Source: Ceratorhiza oryzae-sativae (Eukaryota; Basidiomycota; Agaricomycetes; Cantharellales; Ceratobasidiaceae). From it: a stretch of 64,000 nucleotides of DNA. The stretch covers positions 23,475-87,474 of the forward strand of contig JARWMV010000063.1 of assembly GCA_030998015.1 (NCBI GenBank). Direction: 5' to 3'. A model generated the notes under the pieces. It saw nothing but the letters and a program-made list of their open reading frames with translations. It made no database searches and was not told where the DNA came from. The translations under genes and the position numbers were made by a program. Position 1 is the first letter of the stretch; each line of letters opens with the position of its first letter. This document shows positions 26,222 to 38,000 of the stretch, piece after piece.

Positions 26222-27107
26222 TTATTTAAAGGAACAACTCTGACCCATTTCCGCGTTATTATTTGAAGTCCCGGCTAATCCGACCGGTAACCCGCGAACG
26301 AGAATATCCTTGCGAGTTTGGTGTTTAAAGTGGTCGCCCACCCCAAATGTTTCTAGCGATTTGCCGAGGTGAGCGATGGTTGCGCATGAAACACGGCCCA
26401 ACTGACCAGTAGACCGTATGATTCCGGTAGAAAAGTCGCATATCTTAAAGGCTAGCTTGACAACTTGGTTGCCCCAACCCATCCATTCATGGGTAACGCC
26501 ATGGACGCCAATAACCTCTGTTCATATTAGGCCGTGTCAAATCATTGGTCAAAATAGGCAAACGAAATAGGTTCGTACCAATGATTCTCTCGGTTTCTAT
26601 TTTTGATAGGATGAGTACACGGTCCGAATCGACGATTGAAACCAACATACCTCCTATTTCAACAGTGCTGTGTTTTGATTCCTGTCTGTAAGCGCCATGG
26701 AGCACAGTCTTGGTGGCGCCGTCGTTAAGCCTGTAGGCAATTCTAAGCAAAGGGGCAGCGTTGAGTTACACGGCAGCTCCGAGATTGGCGCCCTGGGACA
26801 TACTCTATGCCCCCGATAACCGCCCCCCAGTGTACGGTAATTGCCTTGATGGGATTCTCCCAATCGAATCGCGCTCCGACTGTGCAAAGCTGTATCTGCT
26901 CATCCTCGTTCTCTCGGCAAACATTCGATACCCACATTCTTGGACGTCGTCATACGGTTCACCAATCAGCAACTCTGAACGGCCAGTGCCGGCGTACTTT
27001 GCCGAAGGAGCAATAGCACGGCGCTTGGGAAGCGATATCATCGCTACCAGCGGGATGAGCGGGTCAGCGTTTGCGGTGGTTGAGGACGAGAAATGACGCT
27101 GTGGCAA
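26222..27107 (-). pseudogene. Unknown-family protein, copy 2 (likely disrupted)
   Basis: The paralog of the 23201-24104 locus in the same orientation, about 3 kb away. Conserved segments: MISLPKRRAIAPSAKYAGTGRSELL and GEPYDDVQE; then VGARFDWENPIKAITVHWGAVIGG; RIAYRLNDGATKTVLHGAYRQESKHSTVEI; ETERIIE; and VIGVHGVTHEWMGWGNQ to the C-terminus with GVGDHFKHQTRKDILVRGLPVGLAGTSNNN. The last intron is intact here (GTACGAACC...AACAG). Between IEYVP and RIAYR the frame changes and a TAA is met (about 26762). A 61 nt GTATGT...TTAG intron would bridge the stop but delivers the wrong frame. So the locus appears frameshifted, unless the exon border is misread. Function unknown. Confidence 0.4.
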
Positions 27108-27636
27108 CCAGCCAGTGGACCCTGACTAGGGGCGCAATTGAGTGCGGCATAAGAGGAAGTTGCCCTTGGGTGGCAACATAATGGAATGTGGCTGGTAGTC
27201 CGGGGTTTGTGGCTAGCTTGGTCAAGCGCGCTTTTGGAGGTTAGGCGCCGGCATCAATGATTAGCCTGACGAGCCTGGCTTTCAAGCGCAGAATGGGACA
27301 AGTGGAAAGCCTGGGTGGCCGGGACATGCACATGGATGAGCACGATGAGCAGCTCTACCTGCGCCTGAATAAAATGTATTTTTATGAGAATAGTAAATAG
27401 ATTAGCCGCCTTTGCATGAAAGTCCTGGGTCAAGTGCAGTTGAAATCGAGGTACTGCGGAAACTGAGATAGATCAATTTGTTACAAACATGGTCGCTGTT
27501 GACAACAACCTGGTAGAAAGGAAACAGGCGAATTGAGAATCGGGAAATACAACAAGGAGCGAGGAGCTATCGGGCGTGGGTGATGATAAACAACGAAAGC
27601 AAGCATGGATAGGCAAAGGATGGCGGTTATTGGGGT
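27108..27636. other. Intergenic
   Basis: About 530 bp between the unknown-family copy 2 promoter side and the 3' end of the DUF2015 gene. Nothing supportable was seen. Confidence 0.4.
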
Positions 27637-28174
27637 TTACAAGCGAGTGATGGCCTTGGAGTCAAGAGGCATGCCTATAGAGGTCGGTTTAGCTGGAAAG
27701 ACATGCTAGCGATACGAGAAGTCTTACCAGAGGGGTCGATGCCGTTTGCAGCAAGGTAGCGCTTGTGCCGAATGAGCCGCGCCTCATCAAAGCTACCCAC
27801 CACGTCAGCTGGCATCCCTAACACGATGAATCCGAGCTCACCTGACGCCCTCCTCGCTCATGATCCTCTTGACCTCCTCTGCCCCAGCCTCGTCTAGTCC
27901 TTGTCTCGAATCCCCGCCCATGATGTTCAGGCTCTCGATGTCAAAGTGGGCAGACGTGAGCCCTGCGTGTGCCTGATCTTCAAAGGAGGATAGGGGCATG
28001 TAATGTTGCATTCGGGCGGGTAGACGGGGTGCAATGGAGCGACGGTGGTAGTAGGCCACTGGTTACGGACGTTGTTAGCCTCGGCGGAAGATGAGGAATC
28101 GGGGCGGACCCACCGAGAACGACGAGCGCGACAAACGACGCAAATGAAAGCAGGTAGAACATCCTGGGTTGCAT
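27637..28174 (-). CDS. DUF2015 family small membrane-anchored protein
   Basis: Four exons. Exon 1, MQPRMFYLLSFASFVALVVL, is an N-terminal membrane anchor. Exon 2 continues VAYYHRRSIAPRLPARMQHYMPLSSFEDQAHAGLTSAHFD and reaches GGDSRQGLDEAGAEEVKRIMSEEGV. Exon 3 gives SFDEARLIRHKRYLAANGIDPSG and exon 4 MPLDSKAITRL then TAA at 27637. The succession of a GLTS-FD motif, a GGD-R-GLD motif, a helix before RIM, then FDEAR and NGI-P-G is that of the fungal DUF2015 family (about 110-130 residues, function unknown). All introns are GT-AG and phase-compatible. A second in-frame Met (28162) could also start it. It shares its promoter with the divergent F-box gene. Confidence 0.8.
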
Positions 28175-28701
28175 CGTCGTTGTCAGAACACGGCTCGACA
28201 CAGATACCCACGACTTACTCGAGCGAAACGGAAACTGAGGTGAACGGGTGTCGCAGTTGGCTGTGAGATCGCAGGCTGACGTCAGCCGCCGTAATATCAC
28301 GTGAAGGCCCTGTTGCAATTCACCATAATTCAAGCTATTATAATCGCCGGTCCAAGTCTCGTGTTGCAAAGCAGATTTGGGCATGTGCCGACTTGGCAGG
28401 GGTACGGAAATGAACACAATAGCCAGCTTCGCAAATGCTTATCCTCTCGTCGGCTCGTCAAGATTCAGTAGCCACATATACCGGCGGTCAGCTCAATTAA
28501 AACGCCTGGTCTGTTGCAAAAGTATGATACATGCTTGGTCGATGTTCGATGACGACGCATCTAGTCGCCAGTGCATGCAAGCACACAACCCACAAAGCAC
28601 GTGACACCAGGCGCGTCTCCGCAGAACATCGACGAGGTAAATAACCAGACTCGGATCTCGACTCTCGCTTACTCGGTTCATTGGAAAGTAATATATCGAC
28701 T
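28175..28701. promoter_or_regulatory. Bidirectional promoter with palindromic CRE and E-box
   Basis: This 527 bp gap separates the DUF2015 gene (minus) from the F-box gene (plus). It holds TGACGTCA at 28277-28284 and TCACGTGA at 28297-28304, both perfect palindromes and 12 bp apart, about 100 bp upstream of the DUF2015 ATG. They would suit bZIP/CREB-ATF-type and bHLH-type factors. Another CACGTG lies at about 28600. Confidence 0.45.
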
Positions 28702-30305
28702 ATGGAGTCTTGGAACCGATGGAAAGCAGCTCAAATCGCTCTTTCCTCGGCCGTACAGGAATTCCTCAGTGCCTCTGAAGCGCTCGAGGCAACCGTGAAC
28801 CAGCCTCACGGGCAGCTGCTAGTATCGGAGGATGCCATATTGGCCGTAAATGCCAGCCGTCCTACTATTTCCGGGCCAGCCAACAGCGACTAGATGATTC
28901 GAAAACATTTATACACAAAATTAGGAACAGCTCGAGTACCCTAGTTCGCATCAACGCTCTACCCATTGAGATCCTCATAACCGTATTTCGCATGGCAATA
29001 TCCTCCTGTTGTGAATCTGTTTCGCGCTTCAAGCCGCATCCGTGGGTGGATTTCCGTGGAGAAGAATGGCGGCCCTCATGGACCGGAACTCCGCTGTTTA
29101 TCTTGACACACACTTGTTCTCGATGGCGTAGAATCGTTCGAAGCAATAAATTCCTTTGGTCTCATATCGATGTTGTTGTCAACGAGAACTATGCCGGTCA
29201 AACCCGCTTTTCCTGGCTCACGCATACCCAACTTGAATTGGCACGAGGAGCTCCGCTCCATTTCCATTTTGATCCCGAACTCTCATCCTGCAATCAAGCG
29301 GAGATAAACGCACTCATCGGTCCTCATATGCCTAACGCCGCCTCGTTTCAGTTTGACACGATGAGTAGGGCTCAAGATATTATCACTGTATTTGATATAT
29401 ACGCAAATTCTGGCAGCCCGGCTTTGATCAAATCCTTCATTGTACCCCAACTTATCTGCAAGGGTTCCCTCATATCTGACAAGGCCAAAAAATTCAACTG
29501 GCCCATAGGGCTACTAGTCGCACTCACCGAGCTGCAGCTAGGCGAATTAGTCATTACCGATTTTTCGATAAATCGAGTGGCACAAATATTGGCTAGTGCA
29601 CCGTCTCTTGAGGTTGTCCGACTTTTCGGGGTTCAGCCTTGGACAGACGGGAGGGAACATTCTTCAGCACCAATTACCCTGCACAATCTGCGCCTGCTAG
29701 ACATCGAGGACACCGTGTTCCATTCCTCGTCTCTTTATGTATTCCTTTCAACGATTCGCCCAGGATCAAACCCACTGGACCTTCGAATACCTATACCAGA
29801 ATCTGAAGACGATTTCAATCTAGCTAAATCGTTCCTCCTGCGCTCTAATGTCAAATCAATAACCTGCAAGGTACGCGACGCCACCAAACCCAATATCCTA
29901 GCCGATTGCATATCCCTTTTGCCAAATCTCTCTGCGATATTCTTACACGCGATGCAAGAAAGGGATCCGAAGATACCTCCCATTGAAGCCCTGCTGAGCC
30001 GTACAGGAGAGAGGACGTCCCCAAAATTCCCAAACATCAAGGTGGTCGGCTTGGCGTCGCATAGAAAATGGAACTCTGAAATCGTGGATTGTATCAAGGA
30101 TCTGGTGACAGCATATTCGCTGAGGCTCCTCGTACTGGACAAGGAGTATGAATACCATCTAGGTCAAGACTACCGGTTGTGGAAATGGTTATGTGATCAT
30201 GCTGTGTTTACTGTGAGAGTTCAGTCAAGATTTGTCATGCCGCAGCCCGAATGGGACTTGTTTATGGAGGATCGTGTAATTCGAGAACTCCCAGTGTTGT
30301 GCTAA
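28702..30305 (+). CDS. F-box domain protein
   Basis: Exon 1 is MESWNRWKAAQIALSSAVQEFLSASEAL to EDAILA. An intron of about 41 nt (GTAAATGCC...CAACAG, about 28850-28890) joins it in phase 0 to RLDDSKTFIHKIRNSSSTLVRINALPIEILITVFRMAI, the F-box helix with its INALPIEIL core. The post-F-box motif CSRWRRIVRSNKFLWSHIDV follows, then about 350 residues of weak leucine-rich repeats (TELQLGELVITDF, LEVVRLFGVQPW, LRLLDIEDTVF). The likely role is substrate receptor of an SCF ubiquitin ligase via Skp1. This is a large, fast-evolving family in Agaricomycetes; the decayed gene at 9268 is a paralog. The gene is intact from ATG 28702 to TAA 30305. Confidence 0.78.
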
Positions 30306-31521
30306 TCGGCATTCATTGATCTTGATAACCCCGTAAATAGTTTGTATAACTTCTTTCACGCTTATGGCACGATTCTCTCACGCAGGGAGGTATCTCGTGG
30401 CTAAGATACAAGTCGCACTTAGCTCAACTACGAAGGTAGAGAACTAGTATATACTGTACCTAAGATACAAATCGCACTACAGAGTACAGTAAGAATAAAA
30501 TACATGAAAAGAAAAAAGAATACGGTCCTTAGCTCAACTACGAAGGTAGAGAACTAAGGAAGGAGAGAGGGGGTTCCCGCGAACTCGCGCATGATATCAG
30601 AGATGGGATACGAAACAGAAACAAATATGCGCATACATGCACGCATATGATTGTAAATTCAACAGATTCGGTCAAAGAAACCTGAGATGACTGTTTGGTC
30701 TGTCGTTTCTTCATCTGAAACGTGGCGAGGCAGATTGTTCATGAACAACTCTTGCCATCTGTGAGGACTTCGAGATCCAGGAGTTCGCCAGTACCAACCA
30801 TTTCACGAAGTGCTATTTTACGTTACAGCTACAAATATATCCCCCCCGGGATTACGAGCATCATTCACGAAGAGTATCCCATACCAAATAACCTATACGT
30901 GTGGTCTGAAAGTTTCCTTCCAAGTTGCATCCAGACGACTGTACTAGACTTGTATAGATATGAATAAAGCACCTCGCAAGGCCATGCGTCCTAGCCAGCT
31001 CAGATTTTTCAGACTGTTTATCATTAATAATGCGCCTCGATAGCGGAGTGGCGTGGGTGAATGTCTTTGGAAAAGGCTGATATCGGTAGCCGACGAATTC
31101 GTTGGTGTGAAACCGAGTGCACGCATAAGCCGCTAGTATACTGTTGGAATGCACAGGACTTCACTTGATCTATTGTGAACACAGCTCGTTTACTATCGGC
31201 GGAGGTATTGGATCGAAATACGTGACCTATGGGTTCTGGTTAGGTACGCACGCAACTCAGAGTGGCAACGGACTTCTGTTGAAAGAATGGCTCTCTTTTG
31301 GGGGTCGCAATGCGCGGCGTGCGCCTCCTGACTACCTTCCGTCGAATCATAGAACAAGGCCAGAGGTTGCACGCATACAAATTCATCTTGTACCTTTCCG
31401 CCGTTTGTCCGAGAACCGAATTACCCTGAAACCATCGGCGTGGGGCCATGTGGATGACCGAGCCTGATCATTTCAGCCCTGACCCAGCCACGTGATTTAC
31501 CAGGTTTTATTCCTGACCACG
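30306..31521. other. Intergenic with short dispersed repeats
   Basis: About 1.2 kb. The left part carries an interleaved pair of repeats (30401-30556). The rest shows only short frames without motif support. The right end is the promoter of the Smr-domain gene. Confidence 0.4.
30401..30556 (+). repeat. Interleaved direct repeats with hairpin potential
   Basis: Two units each occur twice. Unit A, CTAAGATACAAGTCGCAC, is at 30401-30418 and, with one change, at 30460-30477. Unit B starts TTAGCTCAACTACG and is identical over 28 bp at 30419-30446 and 30529-30556. Unit B with flanks (CCTTAGCTC...GAG..CTAAGG) can fold on itself. The array lies about 100 bp past the F-box stop codon. Confidence 0.7.
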
Positions 31522-33521
31522 ATGGCCCACGAGACAGCAGTAGACATCGACTTGTTACTTGCCACGCTCGAGGTGGGGCTCTCATTTGGCTAATTAACCC
31601 CACTCATGGATCAACTTCCAGACCAAATACCCCAGAGTCGATGCGAGCCTGATTGCTGCGCTCCTTTTGGATGTTGACCAAGACCAGCCTAGCCAAATCG
31701 ACGATCTCCATTCCACACTTGCTACCTTATCTTGCTCTCCAGACGATACCCAATTCGTATCCTTGGCTCTAGAACATGCGTCTCTTACGTCCTCCAGCTC
31801 GCTTTCCAATCCCCTAAACGAGACCTTGAGTTCACCTACGTCCGGCTCATCCATAGCATCCTTCTCCACTCCTCTGGGATTTCTTCAAACCCTATTTCCC
31901 CGTCTTTCTTCGACTACTCTACAGTCCAACCTAGACGAACGTGGTGTAGATAACCTCGATCAGATTGTCGACTCGCTACTATCCGATGACTACATCAGGG
32001 AGCTGCAAGAATCGGAGATCGACCTTCAGGGTGAGCAGGTTGCTGCCTCAGACATAGTCACTGAATGGGCAGCTGTCGAGAAGAAACCACTGGAGGTGGA
32101 CTCTCCGGCTGTGCGACGAAAATCCAAATCGAAGAAGAAAGGAACAATAGTTATCGGAGATGTTCGCCATCGACATTTTGTCCCATCCCGCACGGCTCCT
32201 CGCGGCCAACCCACCGATTCCGTCGACCCATGGACCTACGTCGACTCTTTAGCCACTCGGCTGAATGCTATATTGCCGAATGTGTCAACGTCCGTCTTTT
32301 CGTCAGCATTTCACAACCCCGCACACCCAACTCCAGCTGTGGCAATTCGTGCCACCCTGGAGTCGCTTAGCCACAGGAATACTGTTGATGACTTCGCACT
32401 TTCCGCCCTCCTTGCACTTCTCGATGCGGAATCAGAAGACATACCTGATGCCAGCCTGTGCCTTCGGGCAACTGCTTCCGAGCCCAATGATGCATACCAC
32501 CTGGTCGAAATTTTGAAAGAAATTGATGAACGCCTACCAGTAATCTCTCACACACGTGCATCGGCCCCAATCATGCCACTCGTGTCATGCAGCACGAGTC
32601 GCGCGCCAGTGCCTCCACCAGATGCTCCACCCGTGCCCCAGATCAGAAGACCATCTCTAACCCAGAACTTGCCGTCTGCCCCAGCGTCACCGGCCAAATC
32701 TGCGTGCGATACTCTCCCGGTTAAAACAAAAGCAAAGCCTACGACATTCTCTCATTCAGCTTTTATTCCCAGACCTAGTGGACGGAGTAGTTCGACAGGC
32801 GTGCTAGAGGAGAAGCTCTCGGGAATCAACGAAGATAATCCAAGTGCTTGCCTTGACGAGGCCGCGTACTGGCAGGAGAAACGTCGTGCTGTAAGCCCTG
32901 AACGTCTCCTCCTAGGTCTCATGACCTCCTGACCCAATAATTCAGGCTCTCAAACAAGCGTCCGAACTGTACACACGACAAAAGCACCAGCACGGACGAG
33001 AGGGCGCGCTGTATTACTCCCAAAGGGCTCAGGAATTTGCAGCGAAAGAAAAAGAATGGAGAATGAAGGCGGCAAGGGCGGGCGTGAAAGCCAGGCGAGA
33101 ACGGTCCGCGGCAGTTCTCGGGCTCCATTAGGATTTTCAACTAACACAGCTGAATAGGTCGCCTCACAACGCCATAGACTTACATGGATTAACGGTCAGT
33201 CAATCGCTGGAGATTGTGCGAGAAGGTGTAAATGCTTGGTGGAACTCCGCTCGAGCGGGTAAGTTTCGGTGTTCCTCTCTGAATATCCTTTCCGTCCTAA
33301 GACCTATCAACGTTAAATTTCGTACGAGCTGACCCGATTTGTTTGGCATAGGGACAACTCCAACAGCCCCCCTTCAAATCATCACCGGACAAGGTCGACA
33401 CTCAAAGGGGAATATTCCCGTTATCGCACCGGCAGTCATGAAATTTCTTGGGCGCGAAGGCTGGCTTGCACACAAGCGCGAAGGCGTCGTATATGTTACC
33501 GGAGTAACAACTAAACGATAA
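31522..33521 (+). CDS. CUE-like/DUF1771/Smr-domain protein (Cue2/N4BP2-like)
   Basis: Exon 1, MAHETAVDIDLLLATLE, splices to TKYPRVDASLIAALLLDVDQD, a CUE-like helical start. A long Ser/Pro-rich middle follows, with a basic patch RRKSKSKKKGTIVIGDVRHRHF. Then comes DUF1771 (YWQEKRRAALKQASELYTRQKHQHGREGALYYSQRAQEFAAKEKEW) and a C-terminal Smr domain: IDLHGLTVSQSLEIVREGVNAWW, ITGQGRHSKGN and EGWLAHKREGVVYVTG. DLHG and GRHSKG are the Smr signatures. In yeast Cue2 the same architecture is the endonuclease of no-go mRNA decay at collided ribosomes; a similar role is inferred. The intron just before the Smr domain (about 33118-33153, ending CTAACACAG) removes an in-frame TAG. The protein is about 590 residues. 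Confidence 0.82.
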
Positions 33522-33986
33522 ACGAAAAGATCAGATCAGCGATAGATTCTCCGAGGCCAAACACCCCTCAGGTTCCCTCGGTTGGCCTTGTATTGCTGGT
33601 TTCCATACCCATTTTTGCTTTCTATATCATCCTTCTTTCGGTAACCCTATTGGGTTTCTCCTTGTTTTTCCACGGCACTCATGCATTTACATTGGACGTC
33701 CAACCCAGCGCTCAGCGACTGCACGATCGGGATACCCTCATTTCTCTTGAATGTGAGCCACTACTGTATCGTTAGTCCTCTCGAACCTGAAGGCCTTAGA
33801 GTCCCTGTATCCGTTTGCGCACTGTGGCTCATTTCTGTATCTTCAGCGTTCGGTCACCAGTTGTTGTGCTGGCCTGTATTTCCTGGATTATTATTCATAA
33901 TTTTCTCAAGACTGAGTGAATGGTGGCTGTGTGGCTGTTACATTGATGTAACGCCACTTTGCATTTAGCCATAGCACAATTTTCTC
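33522..33986. other. Convergent 3' intergenic region
   Basis: About 465 bp between the stop codons of two convergent genes. A hydrophobic plus frame near 33593-33775 has no promoter or splice support. Confidence 0.4.
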
Positions 33987-35052
33987 TCAAATACATTCTT
34001 CGCTTGTATCTAGTGTCCGAATCAATTCAGTGAAACGCATGGCGGAAATTCGGTTGTAGGATGGGATAGTCCAAAGCTGGTTAGCGATCGCCAATAGTTG
34101 AGCGGGGCAGTCTTCGAGGGAGTATGGCTTGTCTCCCGCGATTATATTAGATATTGCATTCGGCGAGTCGTAATTAGCGAATGGCAAAGTATTGGTCCAA
34201 ATCTATGAGATGCGTCCTTAACACCGGGCGCGATTCGGATAGGTTTGAGTGTACGAAGTCCTTACTGCGATCATCAGACATCCAAGAGACCATATGTCGG
34301 CAAACTGCGTGGGATTTGGCCAGCCTGAGTCCGCTTCACCCTCAAAAAACTCCGGGGCATGCCAACGGGACGGGTATGGAGCTATGGGCGGGGCAAAAAT
34401 CACTGGAGCTTCAAGAACATTATCGGCGGGCGCATACTGGCAAGCAAACTCAAAGTTGCTGAGCTTGAGCATGCCTTGGTTGTCTACGAGTATGCTTTCC
34501 TGAATCAAAGCAATCTGACATTTCCTCATCGATACTCAGAGGTCGACTCACCATTGATAAATTTCCGTGAACAATCGGGCCTTGAGGAATATCGTTGTGC
34601 AAGTAATGAATCGCCTTCCCTAGCTGCTCAAGCTATATAACCTATTAAACACTAGCATTTAGCCTCTATACGCAAGACGAACCATACTGCGTTTGGCGCT
34701 TGCATCAAGGTTGGGAAATTCTTGGTCGTAGTACTGAGATTAGTTAGCAATTAATTATTAAGCACTGTCTTATCCCGACGTCATTGAACACCAATTATTT
34801 ACCTCTTGGAGCTTTCCCTTGGAGTGGTACTCTAGGACAATACCAGGGACTCCATGCAGCCGCATGTATTGCTGATCAAACCCGATCAGTGAGCATATAT
34901 TCGAATGTTTGATTTGCTTGAGTAGTAGAATCTCGTGCCGAATTGCCTGTTTCATGCGATCAGAACCCCTCGCTTGACGACAACAGTAACAGACCTGGCG
35001 GGCAGCATAGTTAGACTCGTACCGAGGTGTCAGTTGGACACCTTTGACCACA
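33987..35052 (-). other. Kinase domain 3: degenerate pseudokinase with frame break
   Basis: The beta-3 strand reads SVTVVVKRG only in a frame one step away from the following RMKQAIRHEILLLKQIKHSNICSLIG. An indel at the four-C run 34966-34969 would explain this. The catalytic loop is HGNLSMESILV (Asp to Asn) and the DFG position is LSNFEFA (Asp and Gly lost). The C-lobe remains: RWHAPEFFEG, FADIWSLGCL and YNRISAMRFTELI. It cannot be an active kinase by known rules. Confidence 0.65.
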
Positions 35053-38000
35053 ACCTATGGTCAATCCAGTTCGTTGTATGGGAGAAAAATAGAATATTGG
35101 AGAATTCTCACCTCAATGCTGAACCGAAAGAGGCCCTGAGAGAGTGTGGTTCTGAAAACAAGAGATAGAAAAAGGTGCGGTGACTTTTAGAAGCTCAGCC
35201 ACACCTACTTCCAGCACCAGAGCTCAATATAGGTTGTTCGAACGCCTCTTCCGTCGTACGCGCCTCTGGCATCGCCCTATACATAACCGAAGCAATCGTG
35301 TGTTAAAAAAAAGGTACAAACCTCCATACCCCCCTCGACCAGCTCAAGCTGACGCCGTAGTTCCTTGTTTCAGACTTTCTAATTCGGCCAGTTAGATCTT
35401 GAACACCCGCGATACGCCAGTTGTCATAGACCCCTAATCGTTCCGACATATCTGAGCTATCCTCGATCCCACGCAGAAACTGAGTCGCCGAGAGTCTATG
35501 TGATGCTGTGACACTCCAGCAGCGCAGAATGGAAGACCATATCCCATTAGTTAGCCAAAGTGAGTCCTCGGGGATTGTGTTAGTATCCAAGTCATCCGGA
35601 TCGGCCAGCTGACTTGGTTCATTTGGAGTAGCGCCTTTGACAATTTGTAGCGCTACATCATGTTCGGATGCGTGAAGTGGGTAAGGCTCCAAACCAGTGA
35701 ATATCTTTTTGCCAACATTATATCAACGATTGAGCAAATTGTTCATGAAAGCGTACACTGACCCAGAATGCAACATTCCCAAACGCCCACATATCGGATT
35801 CTGGAGTGGGCCGGGCATTTTCTTGTAGAAGCTCGGGACTCATGTAGCGGGCGGAAATGGTGCTGTTTTCGAATAAAGTTTTTCGTTCCTTCAGAGGGAT
35901 GCTTTGGATAAGTCTTGAAAAGCTAAACGAAGTTAATTTCAGATTTCCGTCACGGTCCACCATTATGTTTCTCTGGATCAAAGCAGATATGAATAATGAG
36001 AATCGAATGCGCTCACGGCATACCGGAGTCAAATCTCCGTGAGGCATTGGGGATATCAGGCTATGCATATATTCAAGCCCGTTCAAGATGTGGATCATCT
36101 GAACAAGATGAAATGAGATGACGCTTTTACGAAGGCTGTCATAGTGAGTGCATACGTATCGTGTGTATAAGGCTTCGTCTTGAGCCATTTTATTCTTGTA
36201 CTAATGATAGATTACTCATAAATTACATATTCACTCCTGAAAACTACACATACCAGTACAAAATTTCCTTGATCACAGCACTCCAATACGTAACCGAAAT
36301 GCTGGCCGTAATTCGAGTCGATCCCCAGGATCCTTACCACGTTTTGATGCTGAAAAGGAAATCTTTCCTTTAGAGTCTGGCGCATTACCTTGGCGCGATA
36401 TGTACCGGCATCAGCCTGGCAAGCGAGTGGGGACGGGCGCGGAATTCCTACGTTTTCAAGTGCATAATGAGCCGAAGCCGAGTCGTTAGAACCCTCCACG
36501 ATTGAGAAGGATTTCACCACATAGCGGGGAAGCCTTTTTGGTTTGGTGGCGTCGAATTCGTCAATACCGTAATATCTAGACAGGGTGGGGTGAGTCGAGG
36601 GGGAATGTCTATCAACATGTGTATCAAAGCTTACGCTATTATGTTCGAGTTTCTTCCTCCCGGTAGAGACTCCTTCCCGAGGTTCTTTGACAATTGTGCA
36701 TAATCCCTTAGCCCTGGAGGTAGCGCCACAAGTTCTGCGTTCATCGGTAGGGCAGGCCGTTCAGGGGTCGCAGCCGCTGGGTTCACGAGCCCCTGGACTA
36801 CTAGCGTGTGTATAGACTCCAGCAGCTTACTGGAAGTCGGCCGCTGGTTTGGGTTTGCGTACCAACACGTTTTTACCACGCTCCAGAGAACGTCGTTTAA
36901 GCAACCGGCGGCGTTTGGGTATTCGGGCTTGACGCTAGGTATGACGCCCCCCCTGATGGCCGAGGATACGAGGAATTCAGATTGAATGGTGTGGTAAGGA
37001 TGAAGTTGAGAGAGGATCTTCCATCGGCTCAGTCGTCGCGAACAAACACGGCCGAAAAAAGAAACGACGGGTGGCGTACCTCTAGTGCCAGGCATCCGAA
37101 TGCCCACACATCGGAGAATATGGTTGGTTTAGTCTTGCTTGTGCGGAAGAATTCGGGGGACATGTATCGAGTGGTCGCTTGAAAGCTCGAGGAGCTGTTG
37201 GAATAACCTGGGTGGCTTTCGGGGTAGTCTCCAATGTAGTGAGAGTGACCAAAGTCACATATTTTAGGGACACCGTTACTCGTTACGAGCACGTTGGCCT
37301 GTCGGAGTCTAAAATTGACTTTGCTGAAAGATTGCCGCAAGGTTTGCACTCACAGGCTTCAGGTCGCCATGCACAATTGAAAGCTCGTGCATGTAAGTCA
37401 GGCCTTGGAGTGTGCCAAGGATCTGGAGAGAATGCTGTACACCGGAAATTAAAACACGAGCACCACAGGCACTTACAATCTCAATTCGCCGTGGCTTGCT
37501 TTCGTAATCTTGGAGATACTGGCAATGGTGGGGTTAACGGATCCGGCAATCAAATAAGACATACTTACCGATGACAACGATCCCGTACAGTACTCGCTCA
37601 CGAAATCTAGCAGCCCATTGACAGAATCAATTACGCCTAGCAGAGGAAGTATATGCGGGTGAATGTTTGAATTCGCTTGAAGAGAAGACCATATGCTGAG
37701 CTCCCGAAGTATTCTCTACCGCAAGGCAACCATCTTGAGTAACGCGAGCAAAAGGGTCAGAACACGGTTCAGCTCACACTCTCCACCTTTGCGGCCACAG
37801 CTCTTGTCGCCTCACCATACAGTTGTACGCGAATATGTTTGACGGCGACCTGCACCAGGTCAAGGTGAATATTAGCACCCCCCTTGTTTTCAAATACACG
37901 CACATGGATCGGGGGTGGTTTCCCATTCGGCAGCAATACACCGCTAAGAAAGTTTAGTTTTTGACTCTTGTGCAGGAAATAGGTCTTACCGATACACGTT

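Noticed and set aside
33593..33775. Hydrophobic plus-strand frame resembling a membrane protein
   Set aside because: It lies in a short convergent intergenic gap with no promoter, splice sites or homology clue.
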